Assembly: GCA_004026145.2 (NCBI GenBank)
Contig: CP034991.1
Location: forward strand, 10,163,087-10,227,086
Direction: 5' to 3'
Length of the DNA stretch: 64,000 nucleotides
DNA from: Takifugu bimaculatus
Taxonomy: Eukaryota > Chordata > Actinopteri > Tetraodontiformes > Tetraodontidae
The position numbers and the translations under genes are program-made. This document shows, in pieces, positions 50,951 to 61,660 of this stretch. The first letter of the stretch is position 1. Each line of letters starts with the position of its first letter. Under the pieces are notes generated by a model. That model ran no database searches, had not been told where the DNA came from, and saw nothing but the letters and a program-made list of their open reading frames with translations.

Positions 50951-51909
50951 TCATTGTCCTGCAGTATTAACAGACCCTAAACTGATCAGAATTCTGCCCC
51001 ATCAAAGGGAAAATGTATTTTTCCTCATTGAGCATAAACAAAACTAGCTGACAGCTAAAACAGGCCTGTGACTTAATCAATAGTGTAATTAGGCTAACAG
51101 AAATGATGTCTTGCATGACAATGATTGCTCTCTGCTGTATTAGAATCAATGAGAGTGAGGATCCCCAAACAGGGAAGAAAGAGGAGTGGGACCCTGATGA
51201 TGTCATCAGGGAGATGAAATGAGAAGATTTCGGCTCTGGAGTCAATGGCAGAGCACTTATCAACGTATGTCACATATCACAAGAGTCATCACGTTGCTGA
51301 GTTCATCTCTTCATGATATTGATGACTCTTATATTCCCACATGTTTTCTCTTTCATCTCTCCTCGGTGCTCCTTCCTCTTCAGCCATTGTCTGAAGGAAA
51401 CTATTGTATCAGCACAGATCTGCTGACCAGATGCTGGCAGTCTCTTTTATTCACTCCAAAAAAAGAAAAAAAGAAAGAAGAAGAAACAGACTCTTAATGG
51501 AAGTAGAGCAATCAGCATGAGGCACAGCAGATAGCTGCCAGCAGCAGCAGCAGCTTCAGGGTGTGAGCGGATTCTTTGGCTATCTTCACATTTACTGTCC
51601 TGAAATGCCTCAAGATCTAACTGTGTAACCTAAAGTGGCACAGATTGGATTATTTGTTAAGGCTCTCTGGATGCACAGGGCAGGTTTTCTTGACCTTCTC
51701 CTGTGATCTCAGATTGAATGTATTATAGAAGTGATTAAAAAAAGAAAAAGAGACGTGCCTCCTAGCAGTGAGCCAAAACAGCAAAAAAGAAGATTTACAT
51801 TCCTGATAAACATATCAGCCCTTAAAGCTTTGAGAGATGCTAACATATCAGAAAAAAGATGATTCAGTCTTCCTGATATGTCGAGGATGGTCGCTTGTTC
51901 TCAGTTATA
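50951..51909. other. Non-coding stretch, no gene recognised
   Basis: Unique DNA with an A-rich purine stretch near 51458-51487 and a short AGC run near 51540. Confidence 0.55.
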
Positions 51910-51923
51910 CCAGCAGAGGGCGC
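51910..51923 (+). promoter_or_regulatory. CTCF-like motif
   Basis: ccagcagagggcgc matches the CTCF core (CCASYAGRKGGCR). It lies eight bases before the GATA array. Confidence 0.4.
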
Positions 51924-51929
51924 ATTTAC

Positions 51930-52040
<111 letters not shown>

Positions 52041-52925
52041 CCGTGTTTTCACGACTATAAGGCGCACCTAAAACACTGAGATTTTCTCAAAGATCGATGG
52101 TGCGCCTTATAATATGGAGCGCCTTGTGTGTGGACTGAGTTCCAAAATCTGCTGTGCTCTTTTGGTGGATGAACTACGGTAAACGCTCCGCCAATCGATT
52201 AGCGGCACACCTACGCGTAAGGATCCCCTAAAATGGCGCCGGTCAAGCGAGACGCGTATGAATGAGGCTTACTTTAAACTGCAGGCCATCGAATGCGGCT
52301 GAAAATGGCAATCGAGCAATCTTAGTGTTTTCGCTTTATGAGGAGGTGGCATCTCCCCATACGCGCGAGGACAACTGTTGCGCAGCGGCTGCCAGCGGCG
52401 GCGATACGCACAACGAGGCATGAGAAGTCAACGTTCACCGTGGTTCTCGACTGCCATGGAAACGGACAGAGCGCTGGATGATGGAAGGCGAACACAAAGA
52501 CTGAGGCAGCGGCGGGCAGGTTATGCCACCATATGCGGGTGGATTGTAGACGCATGGGCTATGATACCGTCTTCATGTGTTGGAAGAGCTTTCACAAAAT
52601 CAACGCTGAACCAGGAACCGGTCGGTGAGTCCGGATTCAGATTATTAAGAAGAGGAATTCGGGATGTTGGACACTGAAATAGCGCAGCTGTTTAATTCAG
52701 ATACAGAAGATGAAAACTTTGATGGTTTTGTGGCGGAAGAATGAATATTTTGTTCAATAAATGTGTCAAAACTCACTGTTTTACTTCCATTGTCATTTTT
52801 ACTGTATGTTTTAGCATGCGCCTAATAATACGGTGCGCCTTGTGTATGTTTTAAATACAGCAATAGCACCCATAACTGAGAATGCGCCTTTTGATACAGT
52901 GCGCCTTATGGTCGTGAAAATACGG
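52041..52925 (+). mobile_element. pogo/Tigger-like DNA transposon, internally deleted but with both ends
   Basis: An 885-bp element flanked by TA dinucleotides (52039-52040 and 52926-52927), the target duplication expected of Tc1/mariner/pogo elements. The two ends are inverted repeats of 29 bases counting the TA, with two mismatches: taccgtgttttcacgac at the left against taccgtattttcacgac on the complement of the right, both continuing to ataaggcgcac. Further GCGCCTT words near both ends look like subterminal repeats. The interior holds scattered transposase pieces in three frames. The copy cannot encode an enzyme and could only have moved by using one supplied elsewhere. Confidence 0.85.
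52233..52744 (+). pseudogene. Broken pogo-superfamily transposase inside the 885-bp element
   Basis: The pieces are in the right order for a pogo/Tigger-like transposase but in different frames. An N-terminal start MAPVKRDAYE at 52233 is followed at once by a stop. A central DDE-domain segment RHEKSTFTVVLDCHGNGQ lies at 52416-52469. A near C-terminal segment ICGWIVDAWA...VGRAF lies around 52531-52590, and an acidic tail AQLFNSDTEDENFDGFVAEE ends at the stop 52742-52744. A polyadenylation-type AATAAA follows at 52756. Most of the helix-turn-helix region and the catalytic aspartates are missing or unreadable, so the gene is non-functional. Confidence 0.75.
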
Positions 52926-52927
52926 TA

Positions 52928-53803
52928 GATAGAAGTCACAGTTCCTCCCACAACCCTGAATTTGTTTCTCTCTGACAGCCTTTATGAGCATGCCTACTGG
53001 GCAACAGTCACCAGTGCTCATTAAAGATTGTTCCTTTTCACGTTACATTTGTCTCGTGTTTTCTGTAGCCCGGCTGAAAACATGCCCACTGGAGTTCTCA
53101 TCACTCACATTCTGGCCTTGGCAGAGCTGGCAAACAGCAGATCCTTCAAGGGTTCTCCACAACAAAACATTTTTATACCATGTTGTCCTCTGTAGACACA
53201 AAAGAGCTCCTCTTCACCCGTCAACACGATTATTCACTCCAGTGTTTTCCCCTGCAGACTCTGGACCACTGGTCTTACTTTCCCACATGGAGCTGTGGGA
53301 AGTCTTGAGATGTGGGACAAAGAAGTCCCACAATCCTTCCTGGATTACCTCATGCCTTTGGTCCCTGAAGTGGTCAGGTCAGTCTCGCTCTCCCTCTTCT
53401 TTAAAAAAAAAATCCTAGCTTGCCGTGCCGAGTGAGGAAGGAAGGAAAGCCGAAAACATCCCAATGCCGAGTGGGTAAGAGGAGGGGAGGGGGCTGTCAC
53501 AAAAACAAGCTGAATGAACAAGAAAGGTCTAATGTTCGGTATTCATCCATGTTTGTACGATTCAGCCAAGTGTGGCAATTAGTCCATGTGGAGAATAGAT
53601 TGGTCTAAATGTGGGCCTAATGATTCACAAGAGTTCCACCTGCTGAGACACCGCCAGCCAGTTCTTCCAGGGCCGGTGACCTCACACGGCGCTCCGCGTC
53701 AGGTGTTTACGCCGAGTTTCTCATCGACTGCACAGGAGCCTGCTGCCATTTCATCCTAATTAAAGTTGTATTGACAGTAAGGTCTCAAATCAGCCACCAG
53801 GGG
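52928..53803. other. Non-coding stretch with several open frames, no gene recognised
   Basis: A 144-codon frame (52984-53418) and a second frame (open 53025-53192 and again 53196-53431 after one TAG) overlap on the same strand. Acceptor-like sites precede 53070 and 53255. Neither frame matches a family I know and no clear donors pair with the acceptors. Confidence 0.4.
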
Positions 53804-53820
53804 CCAGCGCCCCCTCGCTG
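53804..53820 (-). promoter_or_regulatory. CTCF-like motif
   Basis: The complement reads cagcgagggggcgctgg, a good fit to the GC-rich CTCF core. Confidence 0.35.
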
Positions 53821-55142
53821 CAGGTCACCCGAGGGCTCCGCTAGTGGTTGGGATCCTTCTCAGGCTAACTTTTGGAAAAGATTCTGCACTTTTGTCATTT
53901 GTGCTGCGACAATTTGGCGGCTGGATGTGATGGACAGCCGGGCCTTACCTACCGCACAGACGGGCTCACCTGTCAGAATGAACTTTGGTTCGTAGAAGCT
54001 CATCTGCTAAGTCTCTGAACAGATGAACACATCACTTTGGAAACTTGCGTAGACTTCAGAAGCCCCCGAAAATGAACTCTGCCAACTCGACACGCCGCGG
54101 CGAAAATCGCCTCAAATATTCCAAGATCTTTCGAGGCGTCAAGTGTTTCAAATCATAAATGGATTGGAAAAACAGCTAATATCTCGCTGGACTCGGCCTC
54201 ATTGATTTTCCCTTCAGAGCATGCGAAGAAGGAGAGAAAATCACTTTAGTAGCAGCGTGAAGCCCGAGTGTGCGGCCTCAGCGACTTAACCTTCAGGTGT
54301 TGAATAATTTCTCATTTCATGTGAACTGTGGCGACTTAGCCGAGCGCTGAGACCACACCTTTGGTGCGAGGCAGGTGCTTGAGGAGACAGCATCTCTTCC
54401 CAGGAATATTCTGTACGCGTTTATATCAAGACTTGGGTTTATTCACATTTCTAGCATATTGAAAATGAAACAGGTTTTGACTCCTGTGTTGCTCCCCGAG
54501 TTCTGTTTTTATTCCCTCTCCACTGTCGGTTCTATTTACCTCAGGAGCTCAGCGAGGCCGGCCCCCGTCCTCGGTGGCGTCTGCCAGCGGCGGTGCGTGA
54601 CTGTGGAGGAATCGCTCTAAATCTGCAGGACGCCGTCCTCAACGCTTCCCATTGATCTACATTTGCCTGACACCGTGACTGACGGAGCCCATTGGCCTAT
54701 CGCGGCCCTGGAGACGGACAGACGCTCATTTACAGGTGAGATGAGGTTGGGATGACTTTGAGTGATTGGCGGGCTGTCACGGAGCCACTGGGGCATCGCA
54801 GAACCTTCTCTGCACCGCAGGGCAGCGCTGTTATGCCCATGCGTGAATGTGTGTTCCTGCGCGTGCGGCTGCTTTCTCTTGCACGAGTGATTGCGTGCAG
54901 ATGTATTGTGTGTGTGGGGTGGCCAGTTTTGTACAGATTACCTTGTGCACCTTGATGACAGTGAATCAGGATGGGCCAGCTTGGATCGACGCCTGTCTTG
55001 CAAGGCAGGAGGAATTAAATAGCCCATCAGAAAGAGAGCGTGCCAGGAGCAGCCTGATCACTATCATGCACACACACTGCATCAACATGAAGCCTTTTCT
55101 CTCTCTACCTGTTTTTATTGTCCCTAAACTCACTCTTTCTCT
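53821..55142. other. Non-coding stretch, no gene recognised
   Basis: Unique DNA. A weak exon-like block at 54630-54735 (aatctgcag acceptor, tttacag/gtgaga donor) has one open frame without recognised content. Confidence 0.45.
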
Positions 55143-55159
55143 CCCCCCCCCCCCCCCCC
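55143..55159. repeat. Poly-C tract (17 bases)
   Basis: Seventeen C bases within a longer pyrimidine-rich stretch (about 55127-55175). Confidence 0.9.
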
Positions 55160-55610
55160 TCTCTCTTTCCCTCTGCCATTTCTCAAACACAGCCTGTCAG
55201 CAGAGATAACAGTTGCTTGTTGTTTAACACCGTACAGTGGCCTGCATGGGAAGCCAAATCTGGAGGGGGGTTTTTATCCATGAATTTCTTCATTCATTTT
55301 TTATTTTCAACTTCAGTATTCCATTCACGCTGGTTTGAACTATCAGTTGTACAGGGTTTTTTAAAAAAAAGAAGAAAAAAAAGTGGGTGGATTCCTATCT
55401 TCAATAAATCATAATTAATCTTAATTAATTTAAATGAGATGTTTTAGAGTAAAAATATAGACTCAGCATATTTAAATAATTGAAAGAATCTTGTGAACAG
55501 CATTATTTCTTACATCTCTTAACTACCTGGTTAACAGAATTCGTGCAGGTACGCAGTAATTCTTTTTCTTTTTAGTACGCCTCGTTTGATTGTCGTCTCC
55601 CAGGGCTCTA

Positions 55611-55625
55611 CTGCCCCCTTGTGGT
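55611..55625 (-). promoter_or_regulatory. CTCF-like motif
   Basis: The plus strand reads ctgcccccttgtggt; its complement accacaagggggcag is a near-perfect CTCF core. Confidence 0.45.
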
Positions 55626-56082
55626 TATAGTGAAGACTAACGCTTCTTGAGGCGCCACATTCACCACTGTGACTGTGGAAGATCTGTGGGATCTGCTGAT
55701 CCTTTCACACATGGACAACTGCTGCAGGTGTGTATCAGGGAATTATCAGCCGGTAATTTGTTACAATTGTACATTTAACTGGGATTTCAGCAAAGTCAAT
55801 TGGTATTTTGTTTAGTTTTCTGGTCTCCTGTATGGCTCCTGTGTCTTTTTAAATGTTAAATACACAGATTTTAGAGGACTTTTCACCAGGAAAAAACACA
55901 TTTCCTCTGACTAGCTGCCAAGAATAAGATGTGATGTGAACAGTCCAGCAGATGTTCTGATGCAGCTCTGCACTGAGGGAGATTTGATAGACTGAAGCAT
56001 CTGATGTTCCATGAGACCACACTGTCTGGAGAGGTCAGCAGCTGTGACCACAGATGTTGTTCACTCAGAAGACTTGATGGAG
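55626..56082. other. Non-coding stretch, no gene recognised
   Basis: Unique DNA without recognised genes. Confidence 0.55.
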
Positions 56083-56114
56083 AAAAAAAAAAAAATATAT
56101 ATATATATATATAT
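56083..56114. repeat. Poly-A followed by (AT)n
   Basis: Thirteen A bases followed by about nine AT units. Confidence 0.9.
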
Positions 56115-56554
56115 GTATAAAATATAAAAATGAAATTCATCTTATGTTGCTCCAGCTGCACACCCCTGCAGGATGCATGAAGGGTCCATCCACCAAGTGG
56201 TGTTGCACTGTGGGACTATATGGGTGGTCCAGCTCCACCTCTGCAGATGTACGAGTGAGATTAGGGTAACCCTCGACCCTGTCATTATAAAGTCCCGTGG
56301 CAATTCCTGCATATCTGACGTCACGCTCCTGTTTGGCTGAATTAGAAGTTTGCAGATGCTGCATGTTGTGTGCCTTCCCCACCGGGTCGTCTGTTTGCAC
56401 CACTGAGCGATTGAAATGAACCAGAGCCTTAGTCCAACCGTTTTAGTTTTTAGAGTGATTCATGTCCAAACCTGTTTAATACCAACAGTCTAAAACCTAA
56501 ATTAATGAATGTTGTGTATTTCCAACCACCCTCTCATAATTGCAGCAGGTTCAG

Positions 56555-56556
<2 letters not shown>
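56115..56556. other. Non-coding stretch, no gene recognised
   Basis: An 88-codon minus-strand frame at 56137-56403 has no recognised domain. Nothing else was seen. Confidence 0.5.

Positions 56557-56633
<77 letters not shown>
56557..56633. repeat. (CA)n microsatellite
   Basis: About 38 uninterrupted CA units. Confidence 0.95.
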
Positions 56634-56635
<2 letters not shown>

Positions 56636-57091
56636 TGAGACATGTGAGTTTTGTATTGTGTGGCAGCAGCACATTGCATGATCTGGTGTTTGTTGTCTCT
56701 CGGTGGGTGGTCTAGTTGAGCCTTGTGAGAGAGGAAACACGCGGTGTTAGCGTTTCCTGTCTGTGGACCTGGCAGCCGTTTGCTGTGTGTGTTATTGATG
56801 TGCTGTTGACATATTTCTCTGAGAGCCGTCACGTTGCGCTAGAACACCTTTCTGTATTTGTATCCCTTAAAAAAAAGTCCTCTCCTACTTTTGCACACTG
56901 TATTAAATAATATTTCCACCTTCACTTCTGGTAAAAATGTTTTCCTCTGGAGGTCTTGTGATAATGTCCTTTAATATGATCACAGGTATATTCAGATGAA
57001 TGTGAGTACAATAGGCACCTGGAATCCCTCAATGTTAAATCATGAATATGGCGATGTCGAGAAACCTTAGAAGGGAACTACCCACATTCGG
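56634..57091. other. Non-coding stretch, no gene recognised
   Basis: Unique DNA with only short chance frames. Confidence 0.55.
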
Positions 57092-57106
57092 CCACAAGAT
57101 GGCAGC
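57092..57106 (+). promoter_or_regulatory. CTCF-like motif
   Basis: ccacaagatggcagc fits the CTCF core variant CCACNAGATGGCAG. Confidence 0.4.
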
Positions 57107-59814
57107 ACATGCAGCTACGCCGCGGTCTCTATGACAGCAGCACAGTAATAATGTTCATTAAGTAACATTCATGGTTTTCAGTGAGACAAATTTGATTGAA
57201 TGTGACGATGTTCACGGTTGAATTGTAAACTGGAGGTCCCTCGATACGGTAGATAGTCTGTGCATGACCAAATAATCCCATTTGCAGCTGCCGCGGCTGA
57301 TCTGCCTTTACTGCTGTTAATATTTGACATTTAGATTAAAATAGTTCAGCCACAATCAGCAGCCAGTATGAAAATTCTGAGAAAATAAGAAGGCTTGGAG
57401 CAATATGCTTGCAGAAGGAAGGAAATATTTTCACTATCATTTCCCCTATTTATTCTCCCGAGAAGAGAACAGGCTCTTTACATTTCTGAGGAAAGGACCG
57501 CGGGGCTTTCAGTTTCCCAGAAATCACCGGGTTTCGGTACCAGAGGACTGGTCCAGCTCCAGCGAAAGAGAGATGACGTAATCCCATCGTTTGCACTGTA
57601 ACTCTCTGCAGAACCGAGAGACTCGAACGGGAAATTCCTCCAGGCTAAACGAGAAACCATCCGGGAAATGCCCCGCTTCCTGCAGGAATCTGCACTGATT
57701 TCCGAAAACAGGGACTGGGAAGGGTGGGGGGAGAGATAAACAGCTGATTCGGAGTCAGCAGCTACGATTGGTTCTTTAAAAGCAAGCAGCCTGTCAGGAT
57801 CTAACACTTCCACAGGGAGTGGGGGATTTCGGGAAAGCATGTGACAACAGCAGCCCAGACAATCATTCACAGGGTTTCTCCGATGTTGTCGGTGGAAATG
57901 CTGGCAGGATCACATCACAAGGATCGTGCGTGATCGTGCTACTGGGAAACGAATGGAAATGACCTCTGATATCGCCTCCAAAACAACACGTGACGCTACT
58001 TCCTGTCACTCCAGGGCAACGTCGCCGTTCTTGCTCAGCTCCGCATTTCTCCCTTTAGATTTCACCCAAATCACGTTACCATTCTACCCTGTGATTAACA
58101 GGAGAACAGGTGCGCCACTAAAATGGTTCGGCCCATCAAAACAAACCTGCTGGGGGTCAATAATGCCATTACTCAATGGGTTTAAAGACGAGTGGCTTCA
58201 ACTCGGGCAGTTCAGAAAATGTCCAGCAGATGTCAGCAGATACTCGCTGATCAGATTAGCTTTGACGGTCTTTTCTGTAGCAGTTCGGTAACTTATCCAG
58301 GTCTTCACTGATAAACACTTGCTGTTCCTTATCCTGGAATGTGTTCTATGAACGCATGCATGCCAGACGCCACTGCAGAACACTCCTAGAACGCTAAAAT
58401 TGTGCAGAGGTGGTATAAATCCTTGGTTTCTGGCGTTAATTCTGGATCAGGCTTTCTCTCCATTTTTCGTTATAATTGGTATTTAGAACTTTTCTCCAGG
58501 CAGTGTGCACCTTAGAGGCAATTGCGCGGCAGGATGCAGTGCCGTGACTTGCATTTTAGATTAAGTAATCGTGCATTACAATGCTCATGTGCCGGTCAGG
58601 CTCTCTCTCACATGACTGCAGTCAGGACTCAGACTGACTGTCACTGCAGGCTTGTTGGTCCTATCCCGTCACCTGACGAGCACGATGAGAAAGAACAGTA
58701 GGTTCTGTTACAGAGTGTGCTCTGTGTTAATTGCCTGAATCCCTTCGGCATTTTTGGATGGGTTTCGGGGCGGTCATGTGGCTTTGGTATGCAGAAGAAC
58801 ACTTCCCGGCTCCGCAGCTATGGCATGCGGTGACATCACCGGCCTGCTGACGGCCTGACTGCGGGAAAAAAAAAAAAAAGACTATGTTTGGAACTGTTGG
58901 CATTGGTTCAGTGTCTGACAAAGCAATGATGGAAAAAAGTGAAACCCCCAAAGTTCTTTCCAGCCAGTCAGCCTTGTCCCAGTACAGAAGGGAGGCCTTG
59001 GCTTCTGTAACCTGTTAGTCTTTCCAGTGACATTCCCGCCTGTCTGGGACACAACCTCCTCTCAGCCTGCAGGACGTTACGAAAAGACTCCTGCCCTTCC
59101 CATCCCCACTGATTACTCCCAATCCTGTCTGACAGACACCAGCTAAGTCTCACACACGTCCTTTCTGGCTGTTAAATAAGAGCTGCAGGTCGAACGGTTT
59201 GCTTTCACCCCCAGTTATTGTCACGCCAACATTGCTGTTGACTTTGCACAATAGGAGAAAAGCCTCAGCTGGAGCCTGAAACCTGATCCAGACCTTATGA
59301 AACAGTGCTTGCAGAAGCACATTCACCCACATGGCTGTATCAGCCACTTCGAGGCATGAGCAGAAACAGCGGGAACCTATAAGAACCTATCTGAGATCAG
59401 CTGTAAATAACTTTTACGCAGGGTACATGAAGGCATCATGAATGCAGCAGCGTCAGACTTCAGCTTCTCCTGTTCAGCCGCGCTGCCAAACATTTCCCGC
59501 CACTGCACTTTGAAGCCTTCTGCAGTGTTTCTCAGAGGGGAAGAGAGAATGCAGAAATGAATGTTTGGTTTCTGACTATCAATCATCACCCAGTACCCGG
59601 TGGCCTTTAGCTGTAATGCCTCGCCTTTTAGATTAAAAGAGGAACCTTTTCACTTTACATGCGCTTTGACCTTTGCTGCAAAAGAGGCAAAGGAGCCGCG
59701 CACCCTTTCACCATGAGCCACCCCCCCCCATTCCAGCTGAAGGCAGCGTTCAGTGATTCAGGCTCTCATTTCTGCTCGGGTACCCATTAAAACTGTCGAG
59801 AGGTGTGAAGCTGC
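57107..59814. other. Long non-coding stretch, no gene recognised
   Basis: Unique DNA. A 130-codon minus-strand frame at 57478-57870 and a 121-codon plus-strand frame at 57926-58291 have no recognised domains or splice context. An A14 run lies near 58866. Confidence 0.5.
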
Positions 59815-59875
59815 AGAAACAGCCAGCCGAGGGTCTTTATCCGCGGGGGATAAAGACCCTCGGCTGGCTGTTTCT
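59815..59875. repeat. Perfect 28-base inverted repeat (hairpin)
   Basis: The left arm (59815-59842, starting agaaacagccagccg) and right arm (59848-59875) are exact complements, separated by the five bases gcggg. The RNA of either strand would form a 28-bp perfectly paired stem. No transposon ends or target duplication flank it. Confidence 0.95.
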
Positions 59876-60169
59876 TTGTCATTTTTCATGTACAGCAAAG
59901 ACGACACCCCGGGGGTCAATTACCCAGGGCGAGTGAAGAGGAGAGAAGGGAAGGAAGGTGAGCAGAGGTTGTGATCAAAGTGGGGGTTAATAGACTGGAA
60001 CGGAGAACAACATTAAAGATGGTGCAGGACATTCTGACCCTCTGTGAAAAGAATGGAACAGGCTGGAGTAACACTGTGTGTCTGCTTTGGCTCCCACAGC
60101 GACGTCCCGTGCCAAGAGTGCCAAAGGACACACACACACACACACAGAAATACAAATACAAAAGAGAAT

Positions 60170-60234
60170 GTAGTTTGCATGGACACTTTGGTTCCCATAA
60201 GGCTTATGGGAACCAAAGTGTCCATGCAAACTAC
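60170..60234. repeat. Perfect 65-base palindrome (32-base arms, one-base centre)
   Basis: The left arm (60170-60201, starting gtagtttgcatgg) and right arm (60203-60234) are exact complements around a single G at 60202. Complementarity stops at 60169/60235. Confidence 0.95.
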
Positions 60235-60240
60235 CATCAT

Positions 60241-60259
60241 GTGCTTATGGCATAAGCAC
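60241..60259. repeat. Perfect 19-base palindrome (9-base arms)
   Basis: gtgcttatg / g / cataagcac, six bases after the larger palindrome. It shares the cttatg/cataag core with it. Confidence 0.9.
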
Positions 60260-60320
60260 TATTGCACCAATGTCAGTGTTTATGCAAAATGTCCCCATTA
60301 GTCAGCAAAAACAGACACAC

Positions 60321-61229
60321 ACAGTTAACAGCGTTATCCAAAGAGAGCAGGAAGAGGAATCAATAGCTCTCAGGATGCACTGTGAGGTTGTATTTCGCTC
60401 TCTTCCCTCTAATGTGTGTCATGATTTGTTTCAGTAAAAGGCCTTTCCTTTTCCTCGAGCTACAGGCGGTTACCGTAACAACCAAATATTACCAGAAGCA
60501 CTCTTTGCATTCTTCTGTACCCAAAAAGCTATTTTTGCCTCCTATCTCTAATTGATGACCAGGAAGACTCTGGTTTAGGAGCATCCCTCCATCCATCCCA
60601 CAGCAGCCGCAGAAGATGGCCAGCAGAAACTGGTTGTTGAAGACGTTGAGCCCTCTCTGCTGGAGAGCACGGGCCATATTTACCGGCGCAGTGGAGGCTC
60701 TTATCCACGATTAACCTTTGCAGTGAGAACATTACACCTCACAAATGTGCCCGCCATAAATCCACACTCCTTTACTGGAAGTTCAAAGGACTTTTGTTGA
60801 AAGGACGCCGCTGAGCAAACTCTGAAATGGTTTCAGAATGTGCAAATTGTGGCCCTCTCGTGCCGGGAAGGGTGGGGGTATTCATTCATGTTTCATAACA
60901 ATGTAGTAAAAGATGAAGGCCGGCGAGCTCCGGGTAGCAGGTTCAAACCAAACAGTTGTGTTTGCTCTGACTCAGCGTTCGTACCCGCAACGCCGCGTCT
61001 GCTGTCCTTGTTCTTGTTCTCTCTCTTTGCGTTTACACGTCCCTGTTTTCTCAAACCTGGGAATCAACTTTGCACATTTGTTTTTTAGCCAATCCCTCCT
61101 AAACAAGCAGATGTACCATCATGTTCTGTACACTGGAAACAGAACAGAGTGGTGAAACAGCAATCTGTATGTTTTTGGTGTGAAAAGTCTCCCTGAGAAC
61201 TTCCTTGACTGTGTTGTCTCCGCGATAGA
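60321..61229. other. Non-coding stretch, no gene recognised
   Basis: Unique DNA with short chance frames only. Confidence 0.55.
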
Positions 61230-61660
61230 AGGTCGTATCACGGACGATCCGGTGCCTCGCTGCCGCGGTAGCGCCCACAAACCCGTCTTCTCTTATTAAA
61301 CGCCACATGCTGGACTAACAGGAGGTCGCTCAGTAGCAGACTGAGGGGTCGCGGGGTCAGAGGTGGGCCCGTGTGCTGTAATTTTGCCGTCCCCTGGGCT
61401 GTGTAAGAGGCCGCGGACAGCTGTCCTCCCTCATAAAGATACATTAAAGCGGCCTCGGCTGAGTGCAGACTGGACATGCTGGTGGATGTCTCTTTAATTG
61501 CGCGATGATGAAGCTGAGCGTCCAGGCAGCTGCAGCAGCGCCGCGGCGTCCTGCTTAACAGGAACGCACCACTCGCAGATCTCTGCAAGGCACCACGAAC
61601 AACAGCCACTGTGCCTCCATTAAGGGCCGGCGCTCTTTGCCTGCTGCAGCTGTTGTGTCT
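61230..61660. other. CpG-rich patch
   Basis: Visibly richer in CG dinucleotides than its surroundings (for example cgctgccgcgg and agcgccgcggcgtcc). A 205-codon minus-strand frame (61238-61855) and a 200-codon plus-strand frame (61611-62213) overlap around it. Neither has a recognised domain, and long open frames are expected where AT-rich stop codons are scarce. It could be an unmethylated island near a promoter. Confidence 0.3.

Larger units (their letters stand above)
60128..60320. repeat. Possible TG-microsatellite-associated repeat, copy D
   Basis: Starts in a (CA) tract (60128-60146), includes 'tttggttcccataagg' and 'tgcaaaatgtccccattag', and ends in a short ACAC tract near 60320. These words occur in the fish TG-associated repeat class. 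The copy is largely occupied by a palindrome and lacks the TTAGGG-like core, so the assignment is tentative. Confidence 0.35.

Noticed and set aside
52378..52677. 100-codon open frame taken as a gene
   Set aside because: Only its middle matches transposase. The adjoining pieces are in the other two frames, so it is part of a broken transposon gene, and the minus-strand frame at 52322-52555 is a shadow.
52984..53418. 144-codon plus-strand frame with acceptor-like sites nearby
   Set aside because: A second frame is nearly as open over the same bases, no donor pairs with the acceptors and no family is recognised.
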